From contig JANWYV010000020.1 in assembly GCA_025055075.1 (NCBI GenBank), forward strand, positions 109,235-173,234: DNA of 64,000 bases. Reading direction: 5' to 3'. Numbering within the stretch: the first letter of the stretch is position 1; each line of letters opens with the position of its first letter. Origin of the DNA: Blastocatellia bacterium (lineage in GTDB: Bacteria > Acidobacteriota > Blastocatellia > HR10). The notes under the pieces were generated by a model that did not search any database, was not told where the DNA came from, and worked only from the letters and a program-made list of their open reading frames with translations. Shown piece after piece: positions 28,273-36,273 of this stretch. Both the position numbers and the translations under genes were made by a program.

Positions 28273-28917
28273 ATGAAAAGACACATAGCGTTGACGATGC
28301 TCGCGCTCGCACCGATCCTTTTCTCCCCCTCGCTCCGGACGGCCTCTTCCAATCTCCCCCAAGATCCCGGGATCGTTGACGTAGAGGGCCTCGACGTCCA
28401 GAGCCTCTTCCGAACGCTCGATCTCTTCGTCCAGAATCGCGCCCTGGAGGTCGGGACGACGATTGATTCGAGTCAGGCGAAACTCCTTCAAATCGGCGAC
28501 ACGCCGGTGACGCTGACGCCGGCTTCCTCTTGGGATCCGCGACGATTGGGGACGGTAGGCCTTCTCGAAGCTGGGAAGGCCTTCTCCGTGCAGAATAAGA
28601 CACTGGCGGCTGGACTCTATACGCTCGAAATTGGGGGCCATCCGCAAACGCGTCGCCTCTCCTTGAACTTCCGGGACCAGTTCGGAAACATCGTCGCCAC
28701 TCTCCCAGCCACCGAATATAAATTCACACCGCTTCCCAAGCGCGCGTCAGCTAAAGAGGTCGAGGCCATGCAGTCACTGCTGGGGATCATCGGCCCAGCT
28801 ATCGGCTTCAACGTCGTCCTCACCAATACGCCGCCGTTTTTTAAGATCGTCCCTTGCCTGGGCTTTGTCGTTCCCATCGGCGTTGGCCTCGTGAACGTCG
28901 GATTCTGTCTCGGATGA
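28273..28917 (+). CDS. Exported protein of unknown function
   Basis: 214 residues from ATG 28273 (GGAGGCGAAAGACG before it). Signal peptide MKRHIALTMLALAPILFSPS and probable cleavage near 25-27. The mature protein starts NLPQDPGIVDVEGLDVQSLF and has a beta-rich middle (YTLEIGGHPQTRRLSLNFRDQFGNIVATLPA) and a C-terminal hydrophobic stretch with two Cys (IVPCLGFVVPIGVGLVNVGFCLG). No family recognised. The open frame extends upstream to 27997 but that part has no ribosome site and reads as antisense to the M14 leader. Convergent with the next gene, separated by a 12-bp hairpin. Confidence 0.6.
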   Translation: MKRHIALTMLALAPILFSPSLRTASSNLPQDPGIVDVEGLDVQSLFRTLDLFVQNRALEVGTTIDSSQAKLLQIGDTPVTLTPASSWDPRRLGTVGLLEAGKAFSVQNKTLAAGLYTLEIGGHPQTRRLSLNFRDQFGNIVATLPATEYKFTPLPKRASAKEVEAMQSLLGIIGPAIGFNVVLTNTPPFFKIVPCLGFVVPIGVGLVNVGFCLG

Positions 28918-28941
28918 GACGGACGACGAACCGTATTTTTG

Positions 28942-28970
28942 GCGATGCGCCATAGGAAATGGCGCATCGC
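28942..28970. terminator. Perfect 12-bp hairpin between convergent genes
   Basis: GCGATGCGCCAT (28942-28953), loop AGGAA, ATGGCGCATCGC (28959-28970). There is no T-run after the stem on either strand (five T precede it on the plus strand), so termination is plausible by position but not canonical. Confidence 0.4.
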
Positions 28971-28972
28971 TA

Positions 28973-29614
28973 TCACCGGACCGGGCGAAAGGTGACCTCG
29001 ACCTCCAGAAGCGTCGCGCGCGCGAAGCGCAGCCCCTTCTTGTTTCGACCAGCACTCTCAATGGCGATGCGCTTCATCTCCTCTTCGCTTTTGACTTCTC
29101 GGTATCGGCCGTTCTGCTCCAGGATGAGGAAAATCGTTCCCGATGGATTCGTCCCTCCCTTCCGCCGACGGGGAGATGCAGCGGCGCGCTTCTTGCGCGC
29201 TGGCGTTTTCGATTCCACCCCCTTGACGTCAGAGGGAGCTGCGGCCTGCTTCACTTCTCCACGCTTCACTTCTCCCATGCGTGCCTCCTCCTGAGGTTGA
29301 GAATGACGCTGGCGAGAGGAGAGCCGCGACGCCCCCGACGACGAGAGTTCAGCGACTCGCGCCCCCTTCTCCCTGGCGTTCACACGTCGCCTCGATTTCT
29401 TCTGCAAGGGATGCCACACCTCAGGATCCACGGTCACTCCTTTCGCGAGGGCGTAGGCGTTCACCTCCTCCTCGATTCGCTCGCGCCGATCGCTCGTGAG
29501 TGCCCCCGCCCAATCTTGGCATTTGAGCGCATAGGGGCACCGAATGGCACAGATCAACACCGACTTCAACTCGCTGTAGCGCGTGCAGTAGATGTATGTC
29601 CCCACGCCTGCCAT
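28973..29614 (-). CDS. Hypothetical protein: Cys cluster, basic low-complexity linker and small C-terminal domain
   Basis: 213 residues. The N-terminus has four Cys (positions 10, 22, 26, 32; CAIRCPYALKCQDW), possibly a zinc or Fe-S site. The middle (about 70-155) is Lys/Arg/Ser/Ala-rich with KRGEVK repeats, as in flexible nucleic-acid-binding tails. The C-terminal 55 residues (GTIFLILEQNGRYREVKSEEEMKRIA) form a compact alpha/beta segment. No family recognised. GAGGCGAGC precedes the ATG. Strand-specific codon pattern and lack of any overlap with another gene support it as real. Confidence 0.6.
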   Translation of the reverse strand: MAGVGTYIYCTRYSELKSVLICAIRCPYALKCQDWAGALTSDRRERIEEEVNAYALAKGVTVDPEVWHPLQKKSRRRVNAREKGARVAELSSSGASRLSSRQRHSQPQEEARMGEVKRGEVKQAAAPSDVKGVESKTPARKKRAAASPRRRKGGTNPSGTIFLILEQNGRYREVKSEEEMKRIAIESAGRNKKGLRFARATLLEVEVTFRPVR

Positions 29615-29720
29615 GCTCGCCTCGCACGACGCACCTTCGCGCGCCGATCTTATATCCCGCTGTCCCCCTGCTTGTCAAACGCCCGAAGGGCGCTCCCCAT
29701 AGCCCGAGAGGCTGACTTTG

Positions 29721-29729
29721 TGCTATAAC
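29721..29729 (+). promoter_or_regulatory. Extended -10 promoter element of the ABC ATPase pair
   Basis: TGCTATAAC ends at 29729, 41 nt before ATG 29770; no good -35 is present. Confidence 0.4.
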
Positions 29730-29769
29730 CGAACTTCGCACGTAACCTCGCGACGAGGGTGAGCGGCAG

Positions 29770-30633
29770 ATGTCCGAACGACATTCGGTCATCGAGTTCA
29801 AGAACGTCTGGCACTCGTATGATGGCGAGCACTTCGTGCTCGAAGACATCTCCTTTTCGGTCGGACCCGGCGAGATGACGGTCATCCTCGGCGGTTCCGG
29901 AAGCGGGAAGTCCACGATCCTGCGGCTCACGCTCGGACTCATCCGACCCGATGAAGGGGAGATCTTCATCCACGGCCAGGAGATCACCTCCATGAGCGAG
30001 CAAGAACTTCTGGCCGTCCGCCGGAAGATCGGGATCGTCTTCCAATCCGGCGCCCTCTTCGATAGCCTGAGTGTGTACGAGAATGTCGCCTACCGGCTCC
30101 GTGAGGAGGGATGGCCCGAGGAGCGCATCGAGGAAGAGGTCATGCGCCAGCTCGCATTCATTGACTTCAAGGGAGACCTTCATGCTCTCCCCGGTGAACT
30201 CTCCGGTGGCATGCGTCGAGCGGTCGCCATCGCGCGAGCGATGGTCGGTGGTCCCGAGATCTTACTCTTCGATGAACCGACAGCTGGACTCGATCCCCCC
30301 ACCGCTCGGACGCTCTGCGAGCTGGCGGCCAAATATCGCGATCTTCGGGGCGTCAGCTCCATCTTCGTCACCCACCGCATGGACGATGTGCGCTTCCTCT
30401 CCTCCGTCCTCTACACGCGGGGCCCCACTGGGGAGATCGTCGCTCTCCATCGCGAGGATGAGACGTTCTCGCTCATCAACACACGATTCCTCATCCTGCG
30501 CAACCGTCGCATCTATTTCAGTGGGACAGAAGAGCAACTTCGCCGCTCGGAAGATCCTTACGTCCGCGAGTTCATCGGTGCGCTCGAGGAGGTGGAAGAG
30601 CGAGAGGTCTTCGAGGAGCTGATGCTCGAATGA
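29770..30633 (+). CDS. ABC transporter ATP-binding protein, MlaF-like, catalytically complete
   Basis: 287-residue ATPase of the lipid/phospholipid importer (MlaF/Ttg2A) style. Walker A GGSGSGKST (41-49), Q-loop FQSGALFDSLSVYENVAY (91-108), signature ELSGGMRRAVAIARA, Walker B ILLFDEP with catalytic Glu169, H-loop THRMDD with His202. The about 80 residues after the H-loop are longer than in minimal ATPases and shared with the next gene. Its last codons overlap the second ATPase gene (ATGA). No permease, substrate-binding or MCE gene is adjacent, so substrate and membrane partner are unknown. Confidence 0.88.
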   Translation: MSERHSVIEFKNVWHSYDGEHFVLEDISFSVGPGEMTVILGGSGSGKSTILRLTLGLIRPDEGEIFIHGQEITSMSEQELLAVRRKIGIVFQSGALFDSLSVYENVAYRLREEGWPEERIEEEVMRQLAFIDFKGDLHALPGELSGGMRRAVAIARAMVGGPEILLFDEPTAGLDPPTARTLCELAAKYRDLRGVSSIFVTHRMDDVRFLSSVLYTRGPTGEIVALHREDETFSLINTRFLILRNRRIYFSGTEEQLRRSEDPYVREFIGALEEVEEREVFEELMLE

Positions 30634-31496
30634 TGGAACGACTGCTCTCCGATCGTCGGAACGCGATGAAGACGCCTCCTTCACCTTCGGAAGATCATCC
30701 CGTCCTCGAATTCCGCGAAGTCTCCATAGCCTTCGATGATCCGCCGCGGCGCGTCCTCGATCGGGTCAGCTTCAAGGTCTACAAAGGCGAAATGCGCATC
30801 ATCTTGGGACCGACGGGCTCCGGGAAATCCACGATCCTTCGCCTGGCGATTGGTCTCCTGCGCCCCGATGAGGGTCAGATCTTTGTGAACGGTCAAGAGA
30901 TCACAGCCCTGCCTGAGGAAGCGCTTCTCAAGATTCGTCAGAAGATCGGCGTCGTCTTCCAAGAGGATGCGCTCTTCACCTCGCTGACGGTCGCCGAGAA
31001 CGTCGCCTACCGGCTCCTCGAACAGGGATACGCCCTGGAAGACGTAGAAGCTGAGGTGCGGCGGACGTTACGATGGGTGGGCCTCGAACACGCCTATGGG
31101 ATGATGCCCAACGAACTCTCCGGCGGGATGAGCCGACGCACGGCCATCGCGCGTGCGCTCGTCGGAGACCCGGAGATCATCCTCTATGACTCGCCCCTCG
31201 CGGGACTCGATCCCGTCATCGGCCGACGCATCAGCCGACTCGTCATGCGCTTACGGGACCTTCAGGGCGTCACCTCGCTCTGGATCACGCAGAACATGGA
31301 CGAAGTCCGCTATCTCGCCTCGCATTTCTACGAACGCACGGCTGACGGCAAGCTCCTCTTTCGCCGGGAGAGCGAGCGTTTCTGCTTGATCAACACAAAG
31401 ATCCTCATGCTCGCCGAAGGACGCGTGATCTTCGACGGCACGGATGAATTCTTCTGGAGCGCCCGCGACCCCATGATCCGACAATTCCTCCCCTGA
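30630..31496 (+). CDS. ABC transporter ATP-binding protein, degenerate paralogue of the preceding gene
   Basis: 288 residues, clearly a duplicate of the upstream ATPase with the same C-terminal extension (FCLINTKILMLAEGRVIF). Walker A GPTGSGKST (60-68), Q111 and signature LSGGM (163-167) are intact, but Walker B ends YDSP (Ser188 instead of catalytic Glu) and the H-loop reads ITQNMDE (Gln221 instead of His). Its own Walker A/B site should bind ATP yet hydrolyse poorly. Together the two genes would make a heterodimer with one active and one degenerate site, as known for several heterodimeric ABC exporters. Stop codon abuts the convergent radical SAM gene with no spacer. Confidence 0.88.
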   Translation: MMERLLSDRRNAMKTPPSPSEDHPVLEFREVSIAFDDPPRRVLDRVSFKVYKGEMRIILGPTGSGKSTILRLAIGLLRPDEGQIFVNGQEITALPEEALLKIRQKIGVVFQEDALFTSLTVAENVAYRLLEQGYALEDVEAEVRRTLRWVGLEHAYGMMPNELSGGMSRRTAIARALVGDPEIILYDSPLAGLDPVIGRRISRLVMRLRDLQGVTSLWITQNMDEVRYLASHFYERTADGKLLFRRESERFCLINTKILMLAEGRVIFDGTDEFFWSARDPMIRQFLP

Positions 31497-33260
31497 TTAC
31501 TGAACCGCAGGTTCCCCGGCGATCGCCGTCTCTCCCGAGAGCCTCCCGACGCCTACGAGGGCTTCGAACTCCCGCCGGAGCTTCTCACAGAGGCGGTCGG
31601 CGAACGGCTGGACATATGGACCAAATCCCGCAGCGAAGAGATCCGCGTCAGCGCGAATCCGCGCCACTACTTCCTCCAAAAGCTGGCGCAGTCGCGCCTC
31701 CTTCTCCTCCGCTCCGAGATGCTCGTCTTCGACCACGTGTTTCATTCGCTCGCTCCATTCCACGTGCGCCTTCTCGATTTGGCGCCGCCACTCTTCCAAT
31801 CGCCTGAGGGCCGCTAGATATGGCGCGCTGTCTCGAACGATCTGCCGCGCCAGCTTTCGGCCCTTGATCCGAATCAGGAAATTGAAGAGGCTTCGCCTCT
31901 CCTTCAAATGTCGCCACGCCTCGCGATAGGAGTAAAAGTCGAGCGAGGCCCGGATCGTCCCCATTTGCAACTCATAGGCCGTCATCTTCGCTGGCCAAAT
32001 GACGGCGTGTTGAGCATCGTAGAGATGCCACCGCTTGGGAGCGATGATCTTCCCCTCCCGCTCAAGGCGGGCCGTCAGCGGCGGTCCCGGGACCGGCGTC
32101 AAGGCGAAAAATTGCGCCGTGTCCAGATTCATCTCCTTTGCGAAGCGCAGCGTTTGCTCGATCGTCTCCACTGTGTCCGCATCCGATCCAAGCACGAACA
32201 TCCCATGCACGCGAATCCCCACGCGATGAAACGTTTCAATCGCCGCTCGGTTCTTCTCCAGAGTTGAATGCTTGTGATAGAGCCGCAGCGTCTCATCGTT
32301 GACCGATTCGAGCCCGATGAAGACGCAGGCGCATCCGGACCGCGCCATCAATCGCAACAACTCCGGATCGTTAGCCGCCTCCACACGCACTTGAGCGAAC
32401 CAGCGCGGGATTCGAATCCCCTCGCGCAGAAGGCGATCGAGGAGGCGTTTCACCCGCGCCCGATTCGCATTGAAGATGTCATCCCCGAAGAAGATCGGAC
32501 ACCGCTTCACCCCCAAAGTGTATCGGATCAGCGCGATTGCCGCCTCATCATCCAAGAATCGGAATTGACGCCCGAAGTTATCAATGACCGAACAATACTC
32601 GCACTCAAATGGGCATCCGCGCGCGGTGTTCACCACCAGATGCGTGACGAAGCGCCGTTCGTTCTCGGTGTACTCAGGAAATGGCAAGGCCGAGAGCTGC
32701 TCTGAGGTCAAAAAAGGTCGATCTGGGGTGAGCCGCACTTCCCCTTCGGACGTCCGATAGGCAATCCCCCGGACGTCCTCCAAATGCGGACGTTCGAAAT
32801 GCTCACAATAGCGCTCCAAAAGCTCCGGGAACGTATAATCCCCCTCATGTCGAACGACGACGTCTCCATACTGCAAGGCCTCCTGCGGCAACGCCGTCGG
32901 ATGAGGCCCGCCGAATACGACCACAATACGCGGATTCGCCTCTTTCAAAAGCCGCGCCAATTCCAACGATTGCGGCGCTGTTCGCGTGATGACCGAAATG
33001 CCCACGATGTCCGACGAGAGCAACCGCGCCCAATCTCCTCGATCCAGATGTCCCTTCGTCCGACGATTGTATTTGGGATTAATGGCCACCGTGTTCGCAT
33101 ACCCGGCTGCCTTCACAATCGCCGTCAAGAGCGGGATGCCGCGCGCCGGAAAATCGAGAAGCGAATACACATCCTTTGCCAATTTCCCATCGAGGGTTCC
33201 ATCCACGGTCGCGGGAAGCTCGATGAGCGTGATCGCGAGTTCCTTCCGGTTTTTCCTCAT
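31497..33260 (-). CDS. B12-binding-domain radical SAM protein
   Basis: 587 residues. N-terminal cobalamin-binding-like Rossmann domain (about 20-150; FPARGIPLLTAIVKAAGY, VVVFGGPHPTALP, VVRHEGDYTFPELL), then a radical SAM core with CPFECEYC at about 215-222, the GCACVFIGLESVNDETL strand and the end of the barrel near TPVPGPPL. A C-terminal region of about 150 residues is helical and charged (LRRLEEWRRQIEKAHVEWSER). The class B type often methylates lipids, antibiotics or hopanoids, but the substrate cannot be inferred. The DxHxxG cobalamin motif is absent. GGAGAAAAGCG precedes ATG 33260. Divergent from argR. Confidence 0.87.
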   Translation of the reverse strand: MRKNRKELAITLIELPATVDGTLDGKLAKDVYSLLDFPARGIPLLTAIVKAAGYANTVAINPKYNRRTKGHLDRGDWARLLSSDIVGISVITRTAPQSLELARLLKEANPRIVVVFGGPHPTALPQEALQYGDVVVRHEGDYTFPELLERYCEHFERPHLEDVRGIAYRTSEGEVRLTPDRPFLTSEQLSALPFPEYTENERRFVTHLVVNTARGCPFECEYCSVIDNFGRQFRFLDDEAAIALIRYTLGVKRCPIFFGDDIFNANRARVKRLLDRLLREGIRIPRWFAQVRVEAANDPELLRLMARSGCACVFIGLESVNDETLRLYHKHSTLEKNRAAIETFHRVGIRVHGMFVLGSDADTVETIEQTLRFAKEMNLDTAQFFALTPVPGPPLTARLEREGKIIAPKRWHLYDAQHAVIWPAKMTAYELQMGTIRASLDFYSYREAWRHLKERRSLFNFLIRIKGRKLARQIVRDSAPYLAALRRLEEWRRQIEKAHVEWSERMKHVVEDEHLGAEEKEARLRQLLEEVVARIRADADLFAAGFGPYVQPFADRLCEKLRREFEALVGVGRLSGETAIAGEPAVQ

Positions 33261-33352
33261 CGCTTTTCTCCAAGCCGGTCTCCACTCTATCAGAGACTCC
33301 CGCTTCGCACAAGCCGATCGCGCGGAAATTCACCGAAGGGTTTAACAGGGGG

Positions 33353-33381
33353 TTGACAGAGGGCGGGACCTTGCGTATAAG
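33353..33381 (+). promoter_or_regulatory. Strong predicted promoter of the argR-argG-argC-argF'-argB operon
   Basis: Consensus TTGACA (33353-33358), 17-nt spacer, TATAAG (33376-33381). Transcription should begin near 33388. TTGACA also contains the TTG that would be the start of a longer argR frame; it is a promoter element, not a start codon. Confidence 0.75.
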
Positions 33382-33426
33382 TATGCATCCATTTTCGAGA
33401 TATGCAGGAATTTTGCATATTATGCA
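33382..33426 (+). promoter_or_regulatory. Candidate ArgR operator: phased TATGCA half-sites across the transcription start and argR start codon
   Basis: TATGCA occurs at 33382, 33401 and 33421 (19- and 20-bp spacing) and its complement TGCATA at 33414. TGCATA-T-TATGCA (33414-33426) is a perfect 13-bp palindrome covering the start codon at 33422. The layout resembles tandem ARG boxes (TGAAT-w4-ATTCA half-sites) with a changed sequence, consistent with autorepression by ArgR. Confidence 0.6.
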
Positions 33427-33868
33427 GAAGATGACACGGCGAGAGAAGGTGCTCGAACTGATCCGGACTAAGCGCTTTCGGACGCAGGCCGAGCTGGTCG
33501 AGGAGTTGCGCAAGCGCGGGATTCGCGCCACGCAATCCTCGGTCTCACGAGACCTAGCTCGCTTGGGCGCGATCAAGATCAACGGCTACTACGCGCTCCC
33601 GCGCTTGATGCATCCCATTGCCGGCGTGCTCGAGATCCTCCATCTCGATACGGCGGGCGATCATCTCATCGTCGTGAAGACGGAGCCGGGACAAGCCCCC
33701 TCGGTGGCCCTGAAGATTGATAACGCGCATTTTCCGGAAGTCGTGGGGACAGTCGCCGGCGATGACACGGTCTTCGTCGCGGTGAAAGATCGCGAGGCGC
33801 AGCGCAAGGCGATCCTGCGCATCGGTCAGCTCTTCACATGGCGGCGATCTCTTCGAGAGGGAGCGTGA
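33422..33868 (+). CDS. argR: Arginine repressor
   Basis: Hexameric, arginine-sensing DNA-binding protein that represses arginine biosynthesis. 148 residues from ATG 33422 (second ATG at 33431 also possible). N-terminal winged HTH with REKVLELIRTKRFRTQAELVEEL and the ArgR signature ATQSSVSRDLARLGAIKI; C-terminal arginine-binding/oligomer domain with HFPEVVGTVAGDDTVFVAVKD. AGGAA lies about 12 nt upstream, a weak ribosome site. First gene of the arginine operon, 43 nt before argG. Confidence 0.95.
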   Translation: MQKMTRREKVLELIRTKRFRTQAELVEELRKRGIRATQSSVSRDLARLGAIKINGYYALPRLMHPIAGVLEILHLDTAGDHLIVVKTEPGQAPSVALKIDNAHFPEVVGTVAGDDTVFVAVKDREAQRKAILRIGQLFTWRRSLREGA

Positions 33869-33911
33869 CGTGGGGCATTGCTCCTTTTGAAACCATTCGG
33901 AGGAGGAATCT

Positions 33912-35138
33912 ATGTCGGAGACAGCCATTCGAAAAGTCGTGCTCGCGTATTCGGGAGGGTTGGACACGTCGGTGATGCTCAAATGGATCAAGGAGAGATA
34001 TGGCTGCGAGGTCATCACATTCACAGCCAACATCGGCCAAGGGGACGAATTGACGGGCCTCCAGGAGAAAGCGCTCGCCACTGGCGCGAGCCGCTGTTAC
34101 GTTGAAGACTTGCGCGAGGAATTCGTGCGCGATTTCGTCTTCACGGCGCTTAAGGCCAATGCCGTGTACGAAGGATTCTACTTGCTGGGGACGAGTCTGG
34201 CGCGTCCTCTCATTGCGAAGCATCAGATCGAGATCGCGAAACGAGAAGGAGCGGATGCCGTCGCCCATGGAGCGACGGGCAAAGGGAACGACCAGGTGCG
34301 CTTCGAGCTGACGTATTATGCGCTCGATCCGGACATCCGAGTGATCGCTCCGTGGCGCGAGTGGGAATTCCGATCGCGCACCGAGTTGATCGAATACGCG
34401 GCGCGGCATGGTATTCCCGTGAATGCGACTCACGAGAAGCCCTATTCGATAGACCGCAATCTCTTGCACGTTAGCTATGAGGGGGGGATTTTAGAGGATC
34501 CCTGGCGCGAGCCGCCTGAGGACATGTTCTTGCTGACGGTCTCGCCGGAGCGAGCGCCCGACCGCCCGACGACGATCGAGATCACGTTCGAGGAGGGCGT
34601 GCCGGTCGCGCTGGATGGTGAATGTTTGAATCCCGTCGCGCTGCTGGAGACGCTGAACGCATTGGGCGGAGAGAACGGCATCGGGCGCGTGGACATGGTG
34701 GAGAATCGCTTCGTCGGCATGAAATCACGCGGGGTCTACGAAACGCCGGGGGGGACGATCCTGCATATCGCGCACCGCGCTCTGGAGTCCATCACGCTCG
34801 ATCGAGAGCTCGGGCGACTCCGCGATGCCCTCATCCCAAAGATCGCCGAGTTGATCTACTACGGGTTCTGGTATTCGCCGGAATTTCAGGCGCTCCGGAC
34901 CTTCATTGACCAGACGCAGAAGAATGTGACGGGAACGGTCCGATTGCGCCTCTACAAGGGCAACTGCATCGTCCTCGGACGCCGATCGCCGTGTTCTCTC
35001 TATCGGCCGGAATACGCTACGTTCGAGGCCGATGAAGTTTATGACCAGCGGGATGCTGCCGGTTTCATCAAGTTGAATGCCCTTCGGCTCCGCTTGCAAC
35101 GAATGCGAGAACCGGTCGAGGCCATTATTTCGCAATAG
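33912..35138 (+). CDS. argG: Argininosuccinate synthase
   Basis: Joins citrulline and aspartate with ATP to argininosuccinate, the penultimate arginine step. 408 residues; PP-loop [12 protein letters not shown] at 13-24, [15 protein letters not shown], the citrulline/aspartate segment [14 protein letters not shown], and [32 protein letters not shown] precedes ATG. Since the operon's carbamoyltransferase is of the acyl-ornithine type, free citrulline must first be released by a deacylase not in this window. Confidence 0.97.
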   Translation: MSETAIRKVVLAYSGGLDTSVMLKWIKERYGCEVITFTANIGQGDELTGLQEKALATGASRCYVEDLREEFVRDFVFTALKANAVYEGFYLLGTSLARPLIAKHQIEIAKREGADAVAHGATGKGNDQVRFELTYYALDPDIRVIAPWREWEFRSRTELIEYAARHGIPVNATHEKPYSIDRNLLHVSYEGGILEDPWREPPEDMFLLTVSPERAPDRPTTIEITFEEGVPVALDGECLNPVALLETLNALGGENGIGRVDMVENRFVGMKSRGVYETPGGTILHIAHRALESITLDRELGRLRDALIPKIAELIYYGFWYSPEFQALRTFIDQTQKNVTGTVRLRLYKGNCIVLGRRSPCSLYRPEYATFEADEVYDQRDAAGFIKLNALRLRLQRMREPVEAIISQ

Positions 35139-35151
35139 GAGGAACGGACGC

Positions 35152-36261
35152 GTGAGCGAGAAAGATAGCGTGGTGGAAATATCTCGGCGATCGGACGGGT
35201 CGGAACTCCGGCTCATGCGAGTGGACAAGATCGGATCGGCGACGGTGAACTTGAAACTCTCTCCGTGGGTTCCCGTGACGACGCGTTGCGAAGCACGGGC
35301 AGGTAATGTCGTCGTCGTGCGTGTCCTCACGGAGAACGCCACGTACAATCACTTGGAACTGCCCACCGGACGACTCTGCAAGATCAACCGCAATGATCTC
35401 ATTGTGGGCGTACTCGGAGAGCGACGAGCGCTCAAGGGGTTCGTCGGTGACATTCCTCCGAAACTCTCTCCGGGGGATCGGCTGCACATCCTGAACCTTG
35501 GTGGAGTAATTGGCCGCTGTGTAGATCATTATAATGAGCTCGGAGAGGCCATCGAGGTCGAATTACTCGGCATGGTCGCCGATGAGGACGGCGCGCCCGT
35601 GCCGGCGATCTTGAACATCGCGAAGGGCGCCATCCCGCCGCGCGAACATTTGGAGCGATCATGTCCGCTCGTTCTGGTCGCGGGGACCTGCATGAGCGCG
35701 GGGAAGACGTTCGCTGCGGCACAACTCATCAAACATTTTACGCACGTGGGGTATCGTGTCGCTGCGGCCAAGCTTACCGGAATTGCGTGTCTGCGCGACA
35801 CGCTGAATATGGAGGACCATGGAGCCATCAAGACCCTTTCATTCCTCGATTGCGGGTATCCCTCGACCGTCTCCGCGCCCAATCTTCCAGCGATCGCCAA
35901 AGCGCTCATCGCTGAACTGAATACCGTCGAACCGGACGTGATCGTCCTCGAGTTGGGCGATGGGATCATTGGTGGCTACAACGTGCACGTTCTCTTCGAG
36001 GATGCGGAGCTGTTGCGGTTTGTGGCGGCGACGGTCTTCTGCGCCAGCGATTTCGTCGGGGCGTGGGGAGGAGTTCGACTTCTCGCGGCCAAGCGCGTGC
36101 CGATCACGGTCATCTCAGGCGCTGTCACCGATAGTGCCATGGGACGCGAATTCATCGAGCGCGAGTGGGGGATTCCAGCAGCCAACGCCATGAGAAATGG
36201 CGAGAAGCTCTACCGACTCGTGGAAGAGAAGGTTCTCGCTTTCCGAAATGCCGCGCGCTGA
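35152..36261 (+). CDS. P-loop protein of unknown function inside the arginine operon
   Basis: 369 residues. GTG 35152 follows AGGAGGAACGGAC directly after argG and is preferred to a longer frame overlapping argG. Residues 1-165 form a beta-rich domain (VTTRCEARAGNVVVVRVL, LPPKLSPGD-like strands); residues about 170-369 form a P-loop domain of the dethiobiotin-synthetase/MobB fold type with Walker A GTCMSAGKT (178-186), KLTGIACLRDTLNMEDHG and a Cys/Gly strand FLDCGYPSTV, then VIVLELGDG. It resembles DUF1611-type P-loop proteins in outline, but I cannot assign it to a named family. Its place between argG and argC suggests an ATP-dependent or regulatory part in arginine metabolism; inferred only. 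Confidence 0.72.
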   Translation: MSEKDSVVEISRRSDGSELRLMRVDKIGSATVNLKLSPWVPVTTRCEARAGNVVVVRVLTENATYNHLELPTGRLCKINRNDLIVGVLGERRALKGFVGDIPPKLSPGDRLHILNLGGVIGRCVDHYNELGEAIEVELLGMVADEDGAPVPAILNIAKGAIPPREHLERSCPLVLVAGTCMSAGKTFAAAQLIKHFTHVGYRVAAAKLTGIACLRDTLNMEDHGAIKTLSFLDCGYPSTVSAPNLPAIAKALIAELNTVEPDVIVLELGDGIIGGYNVHVLFEDAELLRFVAATVFCASDFVGAWGGVRLLAAKRVPITVISGAVTDSAMGREFIEREWGIPAANAMRNGEKLYRLVEEKVLAFRNAAR

Positions 36262-36273
36262 AGAGGGAGAACG

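Noticed and set aside
33353..33421. Upstream extension of argR starting at TTG 33353
   Set aside because: The TTG is part of the TTGACA -35 box, and the extension covers the -10 and the expected transcription start.
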